Shown: positions 55,560-64,000 of the stretch, one piece after another
Layout: every line of letters begins with the position of its first letter
How positions within the stretch are numbered: the stretch's first letter is position 1
Source of the DNA: CAVQBP01 sp963740945
GTDB lineage: Bacteria; Bacteroidota; Ignavibacteria; Ignavibacteriales; Ignavibacteriaceae
DNA length: 64,000 nucleotides
Direction of reading: 5' to 3'
Assembly: GCA_963740945.1 (NCBI GenBank)
Contig: CAVUGE010000017.1
Coordinates: 248,001-312,000 of the forward strand
Position numbers and translations under genes: made by a program
Notes under the pieces: generated by a model
What the model was told of the DNA's origin: nothing
The model's input: only the letters and a program-made list of their open reading frames with translations
Databases searched by the model: none

Positions 55560-55781
55560 ATGATATTAGATTTAATTATAAAAAATACTGACGACGGCTA
55601 TACCGCTGAAATACCTTCATTGAAAGGGTGTGAGAGCTGGGCTCATGATGAAGATACTGTGATGAATAAAATCCTTGAGTTAGCAGCTTTTTACCTTAAA
55701 ACAGATGTAAAGAAATTTAAGGTTGACAGAGCAAGAAAAATCAAAGATAAAATAATTTATAAATTGGTTTTTAATAAATAA
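55560..55781 (+). CDS. HicB-like small protein without HicA
   Basis: The 73-residue protein begins with the HicB pattern LIIKNTDDGYTAEIPSLKGC followed by WAHDEDTVMNKILE. HicB antitoxins usually add a DNA-binding domain and are encoded next to HicA; neither is seen here. It may be an orphan regulator or a relic of a toxin-antitoxin pair. Confidence 0.7.
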   Translation: MILDLIIKNTDDGYTAEIPSLKGCESWAHDEDTVMNKILELAAFYLKTDVKKFKVDRARKIKDKIIYKLVFNK

Positions 55782-55818
55782 AGGATTCCAAATGAGGATG
55801 ATTAAAAAGTCTTTTTTC

Positions 55819-55890
55819 TGTCATTCTGAAGGAGTGCTATAAAATGGATCGGGAGATTCTTCACTCCACTTTGTTCCGTTCAGAATGACA
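55819..55890. repeat. Scattered inverted repeat (TGTCATTCTGAAGGA type)
   Basis: TGTCATTCTGAAGGAGT and GTTCAGAATGACA are inverted copies about 45 bp apart and can form a hairpin. The same words occur near 48528. Repeats of this kind are common in Bacteroidota relatives. Confidence 0.7.
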
Positions 55891-55987
55891 ATATTATTTT
55901 TTTGATCACATGGATGATTAACCGTGAGTTTCCTATAATTAATTAAAAGAAATAAATAATAATTAGTTTTTATTTTTCAAATAAACA

Positions 55988-56575
55988 TTGCCTAGATCAG
56001 AAAAAAGAACAAACAAGATTTCATCCGTTCTTAACTTGCGTCAGCCTTCATTAAAGGTAGTGCTCGAAAATATTCACGATCCACATAATGTTAGTGCAAT
56101 ATTTAGAACATGCGATGCTGTAGGAGTCCCAAAAGTTTCACTTGTATATAACCAGGAAGCTTTCCCAAAAATTGGCAAGAAATCATCGGCATCTGCATTT
56201 AAATGGGTTGAAAGAGAAAAGTATAAAAGCATTGAGGAATGTTATAGTAATTTGAAAGAAGAAGGATTCAATATATATGCTTCTTCAATTTCCGATGAAT
56301 CTTTTAATTTATATGATCTTGATCTGACAAAAAAATCAGCAATTGTTTTAGGGAATGAACATAGAGGTGTATCTGAAGAAGCAGCAAACCTTGCGGATAA
56401 AAAGTTCCTTATACCGATGTTTGGAATGGTCCAGAGCCTGAATGTTTCCGTTGCTGCTGCTGTGATTTTATATGAAGCGATGAGACAAAGAATGGCTAAG
56501 GGTGTGTACAAAAAAACGGAATATTCCGAATCTGAACTAGAAGAGAAGATAAATCAATGGACCAATAAAAAATAA
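55988..56575 (+). CDS. TrmH/SpoU-family RNA 2'-O-methyltransferase
   Basis: The 195-residue protein has the three SpoU motifs: NIHDPHNVSAIFRTCDAVGV, AIVLGNEHRGVSEEA and IPMFGMVQSLNVSVAAAV, forming the SAM-binding knot. TrmH methylates G18 of tRNA; other family members modify rRNA. The start is TTG because a stop lies just upstream and no earlier ATG fits. It stands alone between repeats. Confidence 0.9.
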   Translation: MPRSEKRTNKISSVLNLRQPSLKVVLENIHDPHNVSAIFRTCDAVGVPKVSLVYNQEAFPKIGKKSSASAFKWVEREKYKSIEECYSNLKEEGFNIYASSISDESFNLYDLDLTKKSAIVLGNEHRGVSEEAANLADKKFLIPMFGMVQSLNVSVAAAVILYEAMRQRMAKGVYKKTEYSESELEEKINQWTNKK

Positions 56576-56816
56576 ATTACAAGTAGCAAAAAACAAATAC
56601 CAAATAAATAACAAATTACAAATTGGAAATAATCTCTTACTTTCGGAATTATAGTTAGGAATATTTATTAGGGTCAGATATTGAGAATCGAAAAATTCCA
56701 AACAGTAAAACACAATTAGTCAATATAATTCCAAATAGCAAAGAAAAAAATAATACAATTATTCTTAACTTTTTTCAAAATGCCGCAGTAAGTACTGCGT
56801 ATTCAATACTAAATAT

Positions 56817-58094
56817 ATGTTGCAGACGTTTAATCATATAGAAAAAGTTTCCGGTGAACTTGAATTGCCGGGTGATAAGTCAATTTCGCATAGAGCAGTT
56901 ATGTTTTCTTCCTTAGCTCAAGGGAGGTCTAAAATATTTAATTTATCAAATGGTCATGATGTCATTTCAACTCAGAATTGCTTTAAAAAGCTTGGAGTTA
57001 GAATTGAAAACAGACATAATTTTGTAGAGGTTATTGGTAAGGGATTTAAAGGTTTTGATAAGCCTGTAAACATTCTGGATGCGGGTAATTCGGGGACTAC
57101 CGCCCGGTTAATATCCGGTATTTTAATTGCCCAGAATTTTGAGTCCATTCTAACCGGTGATGAATCTCTTTCGAAACGTCCAATGAAAAGAATAATAACC
57201 CCTTTAACTGCAATGGGAGGAAAGATAAAATCATCTGAAAACCTAACACTTCCTTTATCATTCTATCCTCCGGAGGAAATAACGGGAATAAATTATGAAC
57301 TGCCTGTGGCAAGCGCTCAGGTTAAAAGTGCTGTTTTGCTGGCTGGTCTTCATTCCGAACAAATAACTTCTGTATCTGAAAAGTTCCCTTCAAGGGATCA
57401 TACTGAAAAAATGCTTAATCTGAAGACAAAAATAAAAGAGAACGGGAAAATAACATTCGTCTCTAAAGATGATTATCCCTTGTCTGCAACATATTTTGTC
57501 CCTTCAGATATATCAACTGCTTCTTTCTTTATTATTTTATGTCTCCTTTCTCCGGGATCATCTCTTACTATGAAAAATATTTCATTGAATCCGACCAGAA
57601 CAGGTATTCTGGATGTGCTTAGAAGTATGGACGCTAAAATTGAAACAGCAAATGTAAAAGAGATGAATGGGGAAACCTTCGGAGATTTAATTATTTACAG
57701 TAGCGAGCTTCATAATATTAAAATTGAAGAAAAAATAATTCCCAATATTATCGACGAAATACCTATATTATCAGTTGCATCTATATTTTCAGTTGGGAAA
57801 TTTGAAATTGATAAAATTTCAGAGTTAAGGGCTAAAGAAACCGATAGAATTAGCGCAATTTGTCATAATATGAAGCTGTTAGGCCTGGATGTTGAAGAAA
57901 AGGAAGACGGTTTTTCAATCTCGGGAAATATGAAAAACAATAATCCTGTTTTTGAAAGTTTTGGAGACCACAGAATTGCTATGGCATTTGGAATTTTAGC
58001 TTTACTATTGAAAGATGGCGGGAGAGTTAATAACTTTGATTGTGTAAGTATTTCTAATCCTGATTTTTTAAATCAATTATCTAAAGTAACTTAG
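56817..58094 (+). CDS. aroA: 3-phosphoshikimate 1-carboxyvinyltransferase
   Basis: AroA (EPSP synthase) joins shikimate-3-phosphate and PEP in the aromatic pathway. The 425-residue protein shows GDKSISHRAVMFSSLAQG, LDAGNSGTTARLISG, PVASAQVKSAVLLAGL, ELRAKETDRISAI and FGDHRIAMAFGI, all key active-site segments. The ABC ATPase gene starts 8 bp after its stop, so the two are co-transcribed without an obvious functional link. Confidence 0.96.
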   Translation: MLQTFNHIEKVSGELELPGDKSISHRAVMFSSLAQGRSKIFNLSNGHDVISTQNCFKKLGVRIENRHNFVEVIGKGFKGFDKPVNILDAGNSGTTARLISGILIAQNFESILTGDESLSKRPMKRIITPLTAMGGKIKSSENLTLPLSFYPPEEITGINYELPVASAQVKSAVLLAGLHSEQITSVSEKFPSRDHTEKMLNLKTKIKENGKITFVSKDDYPLSATYFVPSDISTASFFIILCLLSPGSSLTMKNISLNPTRTGILDVLRSMDAKIETANVKEMNGETFGDLIIYSSELHNIKIEEKIIPNIIDEIPILSVASIFSVGKFEIDKISELRAKETDRISAICHNMKLLGLDVEEKEDGFSISGNMKNNNPVFESFGDHRIAMAFGILALLLKDGGRVNNFDCVSISNPDFLNQLSKVT

Positions 58095-58102
58095 GTACAT
58101 AA

Positions 58103-59200
58103 ATGGCAGAAGTAATTTTAAAAGACGTAACAAAGGTCTATGAAGGGGGAAACATAGCCGCTAAAAATATCAATATTGAAGTTAAGGATAAAGAATTTGT
58201 TGTGCTTGTGGGGCCGTCGGGCTGTGGAAAATCGACGACTTTAAGAATGATTGCTGGATTGGAAGAAATAACTTCCGGGGATCTTTTAATCGGCGGCAGA
58301 AGGGTCAATGATGTATCTCCTAAAGACAGGGATATAGCAATGGTCTTTCAAAATTATGCATTGTATCCTCATATGACTGTTTATGAAAATATGGCATTCG
58401 GATTAAAACTTAGGAAATTTCCGAAAGAGGAGATAAAAAGCAGGGTAAATGATGCTGCCAAAATATTAGGACTTGAACCTTATCTCGATAGGAAACCTAA
58501 AGCTTTATCAGGTGGTCAAAGACAGCGGGTAGCAGTTGGAAGGGCAATTGTCCGGAAACCTAAAGTCTTTTTATTCGATGAACCATTAAGTAATCTCGAT
58601 GCAAAATTGCGAGTTCAAATGAGAACACAAATTTCCAAGCTTCATAACGAATTAAAAGCAACAATGATTTATGTTACACATGATCAGACCGAAGCCATGA
58701 CTATGGGAGAGAGAATTGTCATAATGAAAGATGGAAATATTCAGCAGATTGATACTCCTTTGAATTTATATAATTTTCCGAAGAATAAATTTGTAGCCGG
58801 TTTTATCGGTAGTCCGTCAATGAATTTTATTAAAGGTAAGATTGACAACCAACTTTCATTTTCAAGCGATGGCGGAAATTTGAAATTTAACTTAAATGGA
58901 ACTCATACCGACAAATTAAAAAACTATTCCAATAAAAATATATGGATTGGGCTTCGCCCTGAAGATATATATGATGTAAAAACAACATCTGAAAATGCTA
59001 ACTTTAGAAAAATAGAAACAACACTTGAAGTAGTTGAGCCTATGGGGAATGAGATTTTCTTATATTTTCCTATTGATGATGAACAATTTGTAGCAAGAAT
59101 CCCTGCAAGAGAAAAACCTGAAGCTAATTCAAAGAGAGAATTATATATCGATACCTCCAAGCTACATTTTTTTGAAGGGGAGAGTGAAGAAGCAATATAA
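58103..59200 (+). CDS. ABC transporter ATPase of the MsmX/UgpC sugar type, orphan
   Basis: The 365-residue protein has Walker A GPSGCGKST, signature LSGGQRQRVAVGRA, Walker B VFLFDEP, and a C-terminal TOBE-like region (IWIGLRPEDIYDV), as in ATPases that power carbohydrate importers. No permease or binding protein is nearby, so it may serve several importers encoded elsewhere, as MsmX does in Bacillus. It is followed by a repeat element between convergent genes. Confidence 0.9.
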   Translation: MAEVILKDVTKVYEGGNIAAKNINIEVKDKEFVVLVGPSGCGKSTTLRMIAGLEEITSGDLLIGGRRVNDVSPKDRDIAMVFQNYALYPHMTVYENMAFGLKLRKFPKEEIKSRVNDAAKILGLEPYLDRKPKALSGGQRQRVAVGRAIVRKPKVFLFDEPLSNLDAKLRVQMRTQISKLHNELKATMIYVTHDQTEAMTMGERIVIMKDGNIQQIDTPLNLYNFPKNKFVAGFIGSPSMNFIKGKIDNQLSFSSDGGNLKFNLNGTHTDKLKNYSNKNIWIGLRPEDIYDVKTTSENANFRKIETTLEVVEPMGNEIFLYFPIDDEQFVARIPAREKPEANSKRELYIDTSKLHFFEGESEEAI

Positions 59201-59210
59201 TTATAATGTA

Positions 59211-59307
59211 AAAGATGACATCTTTAGATAACTAAAAAATCCTGTTAAAATTAAACTGTTGATTCAAAAACTCAATATTAAATATTTATAATAAAGATGT
59301 CATCTTT
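59211..59307. repeat. Interspersed AAAGATG element, copy 6
   Basis: AAAGATGACATCTTT (59211-59225) and AAAGATGTCATCTTT (59293-59307) bracket a 67-bp core between convergent genes. The outer arms are weak here. It begins 10 bp after the ATPase stop and ends 10 bp before the bshC stop. Confidence 0.85.
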
Positions 59308-59316
59308 AGAAACCTA

Positions 59317-60951
59317 TTATAAATTAATAACCTGATGCTTAAACTTGCTTATTTCTAGTTCGTTAAATATTTGCTTTAAAATATCCAACCCGTATTTGTG
59401 AGCGAAATAGAAAAAGTTTAGCTCTCTTTCCTGCAGGTTAGTATTCGGGTATAAAGAATTAATAGCTTTATCAATTTGTCTCAAAGTAACTTCATGTTTT
59501 TTCTTTTGCGCTTCTAAAGCTTTACCCTGCAGAATTTCCAGGTCATTAAAAATCTTCTGTTTATATTTTGTGCTTGCATCGCTTATAGTTTTATCAAACT
59601 CAAACAACTTTTCTTTAAGCTGATCAAGAGCTATCTCTATTTTATTTGAGGCTTCTTTAAATATATCATCAAGAGTTACCTTCGAAATGGACTGTACTAT
59701 CTTTGTTTTCAGCTCATTCGGTTCCGCGAATATGTCCTGAACTTCAAGCTCGTATTTATTCAAAACAGAACCGATATTTTTTTCAACTAAAGTTAATGAA
59801 GCTCGCGGATAAATAATGGGTGTTTCTATTTCATATATATTATACAGAGGGGTTACCTGTGCAAAATAAGCAATTTCACTTGGTCCTGCTATGTAAAATG
59901 CAGTTGGTAAAACAAAATCCTGACAAATAGGCCGTAACAATACATTAGGACTAAAATTTTCCGGAGACTTTTCAATATTTTCTATTATTTCATCATGAGT
60001 AAATTTTTTTCTTTTTCTTTTAAGTCTGAATTCATTTTCAACAGGTTCGATTACAAATCTACCTTCGTCATTGCTGTAAAATAAATTTACCGGGTGTACT
60101 TTTACTTGTGCATGGTATAACTCTTCAAGTTTTGCACTTACATTTACCAATTTTTCGGTATGCAGTCTGAAATCATTTATCTCTTTTTTAAATATTGGCT
60201 TTAAGAGTAATTTAAACTGAGGGTCCTGCGGGTCGAATATTATTAGACCGTATTCATCAAAAAGCCACAAAATGAGTTCTTTGAAAGCATCCTTAAATGA
60301 CTTACCGGCACTATAAAAATTCTTCAGCTTATCTAAAAGACTGCCCTTAAATTCCGTGTCTCTTAATTTCTTATCTAATTCATCAAAAAAAGCATTTATA
60401 GATTCATTTATTTTTAATTGCCCGACACTACCTCTGTCTCCTTCATCATCTATTCCGTCATCATAATTAATCTTTGATACCTCATTGTTTTCATCAATAA
60501 CATTTATGCTCCTGACCTCATTAAAATCGTGGTCATCACCCTCTAACCAGAAAATAGGAACAAATTTGTACTCATCGTATCTCTCAGATAAATAATTACT
60601 CAATTTTATTGCAGTTATTATTTTATAAAAAGTATATAGCGGACCTCCGGCAATCCCTAATTGCTGCCCGGTTACTACCGCTAATGTATTTCCTTCTTTT
60701 AGTAAGTCAATGTTTTTTAATGTTTTTTCAGATGGACTATAATTATTATATTGATTTTTCAATATAGAAAATAGTTGTGAGCGATCAGGCAGCTGCCGGT
60801 TTCTCGAATCTTTAATAGATTTGAATTTATTTAAATATTCTTCCTTGTTATTGAAGTTAAAATCATAAAAGCCGCTTACTTTTTGAGGATCATAAAGGTA
60901 GTCTAAGAATATTTTTTGATTTGATGGAATTTCATTAAAGTTTATAAACAT
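59317..60951 (-). CDS. bshC: Bacillithiol synthesis cysteine-adding enzyme
   Basis: BshC joins cysteine to GlcN-malate in the last step of bacillithiol synthesis. The 544-residue protein has the family start (FNEIPSNQKIFLDYLYD), the TGQQLGIAGGPLYTFYKI nucleotide-like segment, FWLEGDDHDFNEV and a C-terminal coiled coil (about 430-510). It is transcribed opposite to the neighbours. Its presence implies that this organism makes bacillithiol as a low-molecular-weight thiol. Confidence 0.93.
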   Translation of the reverse strand: MFINFNEIPSNQKIFLDYLYDPQKVSGFYDFNFNNKEEYLNKFKSIKDSRNRQLPDRSQLFSILKNQYNNYSPSEKTLKNIDLLKEGNTLAVVTGQQLGIAGGPLYTFYKIITAIKLSNYLSERYDEYKFVPIFWLEGDDHDFNEVRSINVIDENNEVSKINYDDGIDDEGDRGSVGQLKINESINAFFDELDKKLRDTEFKGSLLDKLKNFYSAGKSFKDAFKELILWLFDEYGLIIFDPQDPQFKLLLKPIFKKEINDFRLHTEKLVNVSAKLEELYHAQVKVHPVNLFYSNDEGRFVIEPVENEFRLKRKRKKFTHDEIIENIEKSPENFSPNVLLRPICQDFVLPTAFYIAGPSEIAYFAQVTPLYNIYEIETPIIYPRASLTLVEKNIGSVLNKYELEVQDIFAEPNELKTKIVQSISKVTLDDIFKEASNKIEIALDQLKEKLFEFDKTISDASTKYKQKIFNDLEILQGKALEAQKKKHEVTLRQIDKAINSLYPNTNLQERELNFFYFAHKYGLDILKQIFNELEISKFKHQVINL

Positions 60952-61078
60952 TTTGCTCCTACAATTTTAAAATATTATGTTGTAAACTAAGAAAATATAG
61001 TTTGCTTAACAAATTGGTTATTATTCTCTAACCATATATTATGTAATAAATTAGAATTAGATAAACCTGAACAATCTC

Positions 61079-62104
61079 GTGGAAATCAATTTACTTAAAT
61101 ATTTTACTTTTATTAGAGCATTTAATGTTCTGAAGATTATTTTGTCTTTTACTATTTCAAAAATAATCAGGGAACCGATTGTCTGGGGAATGCCTGTTTC
61201 ATATTCTATTGAACCTACAAACCACTGCAACTTGAAATGCCCTGAATGCCCATCGGGTTTAGGTGCACTTACAAGACCTTTGGGATTACTAAAATTAGAA
61301 GCTTTTAAAAAGATAATTGACCAGATAAAAGAAACAGGTTTTTACATTCAACTATTTTTTCAGGGTGAACCATATATAAATAAACAGCTCCCTTCCATGA
61401 TAAAATATGCACGTGAGAATAATATTTATGTTTCAATAAGTACAAACGGACATTTTATCAATGAAAAAAACGTTGATTATATCCTTGAGAATGCTCCAGA
61501 CAAACTTATTTTTTCTATTGATGGTCTGGATGAGGAGACTTACCAGGTTTATAGGGTGGGTGGGACATTTAAGCAGGCTGACGAAGGCTTACGATTACTT
61601 GTGAAAAGGAAAAAAGAGCTCGGGAAAAAAGTACCTTTTATTGAATTTCAATTCATTGTTATGAAGCAGAATGAACATCAGTTAGATGATGTTCTAAAAT
61701 ATGGGAATGAAACAGGTGTTGATAAAGTCGTTTTTAAGACTATGCAGGTTTCTTCATACGCCAATGCTTTACATTTTCTCCCGGCAAAAGATAAACATAG
61801 CAGGTATAATATCGATAATAGTAATTATAAGATTAAAAGCGAACTAAAGAATCATTGTTTCGCATTATGGCGGACATCGGTGATAACGTGGGACGGAAAA
61901 GTTGTTCCTTGCTGCTTTGATAAGGATGCTGATTTTGAACTCGGTAAGTTGAATGGATTACCTGAAAATGGGATTAAAACAATTTGGAAATCTTCTGCTT
62001 ACCAGAATTTCCGGAAAAGTATTTTAACAGACAGAGAAGGGAACAGCATGTGCAACAACTGCACGGAAGGATTAAAAATTAATATTATGAAAATTGAACA
62101 ATAA
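61079..62104 (+). CDS. Radical SAM protein with SPASM-type C-terminal domain
   Basis: The 341-residue protein has the radical SAM cluster site CNLKCPEC (Cys50, Cys54, Cys57), GEPYINKQL, STNGHF and FSIDGLD, then a C-terminal region with VPCCFDKDADFELGKLN and CNNC that binds further iron-sulphur clusters. The start is GTG. It overlaps the next gene, encoding a flippase-like membrane protein, by 11 bp, and a glycosyltransferase follows, so it probably modifies a sugar or lipid-linked compound. The substrate is unknown. Confidence 0.88.
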   Translation: MEINLLKYFTFIRAFNVLKIILSFTISKIIREPIVWGMPVSYSIEPTNHCNLKCPECPSGLGALTRPLGLLKLEAFKKIIDQIKETGFYIQLFFQGEPYINKQLPSMIKYARENNIYVSISTNGHFINEKNVDYILENAPDKLIFSIDGLDEETYQVYRVGGTFKQADEGLRLLVKRKKELGKKVPFIEFQFIVMKQNEHQLDDVLKYGNETGVDKVVFKTMQVSSYANALHFLPAKDKHSRYNIDNSNYKIKSELKNHCFALWRTSVITWDGKVVPCCFDKDADFELGKLNGLPENGIKTIWKSSAYQNFRKSILTDREGNSMCNNCTEGLKINIMKIEQ

Positions 62105-63095
62105 TCTTGTGAATAATACTTTAGTTAAAAATATTACTCTAAAAGATATCTTTATAAAGAATAAACAGACCGGCTATTTCTTTATAAAAGTTATCATTGC
62201 TGCAGGCTTACTATTATTTATTATAAATAAAATAAATCCCAAGGAAATATTATCCGCCGTACTTTCTGCAGATTATTATTTAATAGTTCTATCATTTATC
62301 CTCTCTTTTTTTAACCTATACTTACAATTTAAAAAATGGGATACGGTCTGCAGGGATTGTTTAGATATTAAAAATAAAAATAAGGTATTTTTATCCCTTT
62401 TCCACGGCTTTGCCGGAGGAATCTTTACTCCTGCCAGGATAGGCGAATACTTCACCAGGGGGATTGCATTAAGAGAAAAGTCCCTTTTCCAGATTGCCGC
62501 CGCTACTTTTATCGATAAATTTTTCCCATTGTTAATTGTAGCCTTCTTCGGAGGACTTTCATTTATTTTTTATTTGAATGTCTCATATGCGTATCCGCTT
62601 TATTTATTATCCCTCATTTTTCTGTTTGCTGTTGTAATTACCCTTTATCTTCTCAGGAAGGTATTTCAGGGTAGAATCTTTAACTATATCCCGGATAGAA
62701 TAAAACAGAATAAAAAGGTTTTAAAAATATTGCTGAACCTTGAGCAGCTTAAAAAGTTTAACTCTAAATTTATTCTGAAAATTATCTTTATTTCAATCTC
62801 TTTTTACCTCTGTTATTTAATCCAGTTCGCTGTTTTAATTTCTGCTTTTTCACATAAGTTCCATTTTATTAAATATTTGTGGGATGGCAGTTTAATTATG
62901 TTTACCAAATCTATGATTCCGCAGATCTCTCTGGGAGAATTAGGAATCAGGGAAGGGGTCTCTGTATATTTTTTAACAAGAAGCGGGGACATGGCATCTA
63001 TCGCTTTCAATGCTTCAATTATGCTGTTTCTGATTAATTTGGTTTTCCCATCTCTAATAGGCTTATTATTACTCTATAAGAAGGGCAATGAGTAA
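62094..63095 (+). CDS. Flippase-like membrane protein (LPG synthase TM region/UPF0104 family)
   Basis: The 333-residue protein has about eight membrane helices and the family features GGIFTPARIGEYFTRGIAL and MIPQISLGELGIREGVSVY. Relatives transfer or flip lipid-linked groups. The start is uncertain: TTG 62094 overlaps the previous gene, and GTG 62109 is an alternative. It overlaps the following glycosyltransferase gene by 8 bp, so the three genes form a tight operon. Confidence 0.85.
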   Translation: MNNNLVNNTLVKNITLKDIFIKNKQTGYFFIKVIIAAGLLLFIINKINPKEILSAVLSADYYLIVLSFILSFFNLYLQFKKWDTVCRDCLDIKNKNKVFLSLFHGFAGGIFTPARIGEYFTRGIALREKSLFQIAAATFIDKFFPLLIVAFFGGLSFIFYLNVSYAYPLYLLSLIFLFAVVITLYLLRKVFQGRIFNYIPDRIKQNKKVLKILLNLEQLKKFNSKFILKIIFISISFYLCYLIQFAVLISAFSHKFHFIKYLWDGSLIMFTKSMIPQISLGELGIREGVSVYFLTRSGDMASIAFNASIMLFLINLVFPSLIGLLLLYKKGNE

Positions 63096-64000
63096 TCTTT
63101 TAATTCTTCTTTTTATTATTTTATTATTTCACTACAGCTTTTTTCTTATTTCGATTTTTAAGGGGCTGCTGAAATTAAAACCGGTCCGGCTGCAAAAGCC
63201 TCTCGAAGAATTTATTTCTTTAATCATTCCTTTTAGAAATGAAGAAGAAAATATACAGGCAAATCTAAAAAGTATCCAAGCTCAGAACTATCCTGAAGCA
63301 AAATATGAAGTAATATATATTGATGATTCTTCTGATGATAATTCATCTAAAATACTTAAAGAGTCTATCAATAATAAAAATATTAAAGTTTTAACCCTTC
63401 CTGAAAAGCAGGGAGTAACGGCAAGGAAAAAAAGAGCTATTAATTTCGGGATAGAAAATTCATCTGGTGATATAATCGTAACAACCGATGCAGATTGTTT
63501 TTATTCTCCCGGCTGGTTATCTAATTTAGTCAGCACATTTGATGAAACTACAGGCTTTGTTTCCGGGCCGGTTGAATTTAGTGGAAATAGGAATATTTTT
63601 TCAGAGCTGCAGAAAATTGAATTTGCCGGTTTAATCTTGACAGGTGCAGGACTCATTGAAATTGGTCAGCCGGTTATATGTAATGCTGCTAATATTGCCT
63701 ATAGAAAAAATATTTTCAATGATTTAAACGGTTTTGAAGATCAGTTGCATATTTCATCAGGTGATGATGGATTTTTAATGCAGAAAATACATAAATCAAA
63801 GAAATATCAAGTTAAATTCTGTTTAAATAGAGATGCTGTTGTCAAAACTAAACCGTTAAACTCTTTTGTACAATTCTACCGTCAAAGAAAAAGATGGGCA
63901 AGTAAAAACATTTTTTATGATGATAAAAAGCTGATACTTAAATTAATATTAATATTTTTTTTCTATTTATCATTAATAGTACAGATAATATTGGGATTTC
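63088..64000 (+). CDS. Family 2 glycosyltransferase (incomplete at window end)
   Basis: The frame from ATG 63088 runs open to the window edge (304 codons). An N-terminal membrane helix is followed by the GT2 pattern: LIIPFRNEEENI, IDDSSDDNS, the metal-binding TDADC, SGDDGFLMQK and the QRKRW acceptor motif, then the start of C-terminal membrane helices. It is a processive-type or lipid-linked sugar transferase. The start ATGAGTAA overlaps the previous stop. It should work with the radical SAM and flippase-like proteins encoded just before it. Confidence 0.9.
   Translation, partial: MSNLLILLFIILLFHYSFFLISIFKGLLKLKPVRLQKPLEEFISLIIPFRNEEENIQANLKSIQAQNYPEAKYEVIYIDDSSDDNSSKILKESINNKNIKVLTLPEKQGVTARKKRAINFGIENSSGDIIVTTDADCFYSPGWLSNLVSTFDETTGFVSGPVEFSGNRNIFSELQKIEFAGLILTGAGLIEIGQPVICNAANIAYRKNIFNDLNGFEDQLHISSGDDGFLMQKIHKSKKYQVKFCLNRDAVVKTKPLNSFVQFYRQRKRWASKNIFYDDKKLILKLILIFFFYLSLIVQIILGF

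Noticed and set aside
2342..59307. The AAAGATG half-sites as a CRISPR array or riboswitch family
   Set aside because: The sites are dispersed over 57 kb with unrelated cores and no cas genes; they are not regularly spaced and have no conserved fold beyond the half-sites.

Overview
The window reads as an AT-rich chromosome segment of an Ignavibacteria-like bacterium (Bacteroidota/Chlorobi group). The main clues are several large secreted proteins ending in the ~80-residue C-terminal sorting module (NYPNPFNPST...LASGVYFYRL...KKLLL) used by the type IX secretion system in that group, a sigma-70 ECF plus TPR-kinase pair, bacillithiol synthesis (BshC), and many short interspersed intergenic repeats. 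The taxonomic call is inference from gene style, not from a marker gene.

Region 1 (1-10320) is an L-fucose utilisation locus, all on the + strand: the tail of a fuculose-phosphate aldolase, a terminator, a perfect 20-bp LacI-type operator, fucose isomerase, a secreted GH29 alpha-L-fucosidase with a PA14 domain, a fuculokinase/rhamnulokinase, a tandem RhaM-like mutarotase, a FucP-type permease, an unusual nucleotidyltransferase-GHMP kinase fusion, and a LacI regulator. Secreted fucosidase would release fucose, FucP import it, the mutarotase, isomerase and kinase convert it to fuculose-1-phosphate, and the aldolase cleave that. The fusion protein does not fit this route and is worth study.

Region 2 (10320-13800) is an ECF sigma factor followed by a membrane Ser/Thr kinase with a TPR tail. 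Region 3 (13900-26540), on the - strand, is rich in secreted sorting-domain proteins. It includes a 1445-residue BNR/PKD protein, two tandem paralogues with fibronectin-like repeats (one broken by several frameshifts), a small lipoprotein and a deletion remnant.

Region 4 (26567-33603) is the most interesting. A - strand operon encodes a papain-like protease, a small membrane protein and a caspase-like protease. Divergent from it are a DUF4384 protein, a CHASE2-adenylyl-cyclase overlapping it, and then a small membrane protein resembling the DUF5706/PycTM effectors of cyclic-nucleotide (Pycsar) defence. Sensor, second-messenger synthase, candidate membrane effector and two predicted proteases therefore sit side by side.

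Region 5 (33604-46740) mixes housekeeping genes (GlgC, M1 peptidase, LpxH-like phosphoesterase, PBP1A, methyltransferase, frameshifted SDR) with small lipoproteins, a dead BrnT relic, tRNA-Leu(CAG), tRNA-Ala(CGC), and a RelBE-type toxin-antitoxin pair with a clear operator. Region 6 (46740-64000) carries a MATE exporter, YmdB phosphodiesterase coupled to an orphan DNA methyltransferase, FolD, a DeoC-ALDH-ALDH-like cluster, a HicB-like protein, TrmH, AroA, an orphan MsmX/UgpC-type ATPase, BshC, and a radical SAM - flippase-like - glycosyltransferase operon running off the window.

Across the whole window, six copies of a ~100-150 bp intergenic element are bounded by the near-palindrome AAAGATGACATCTTT and its reverse complement. 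A second ~130 bp element occurs twice with its core inverted relative to its flanks.
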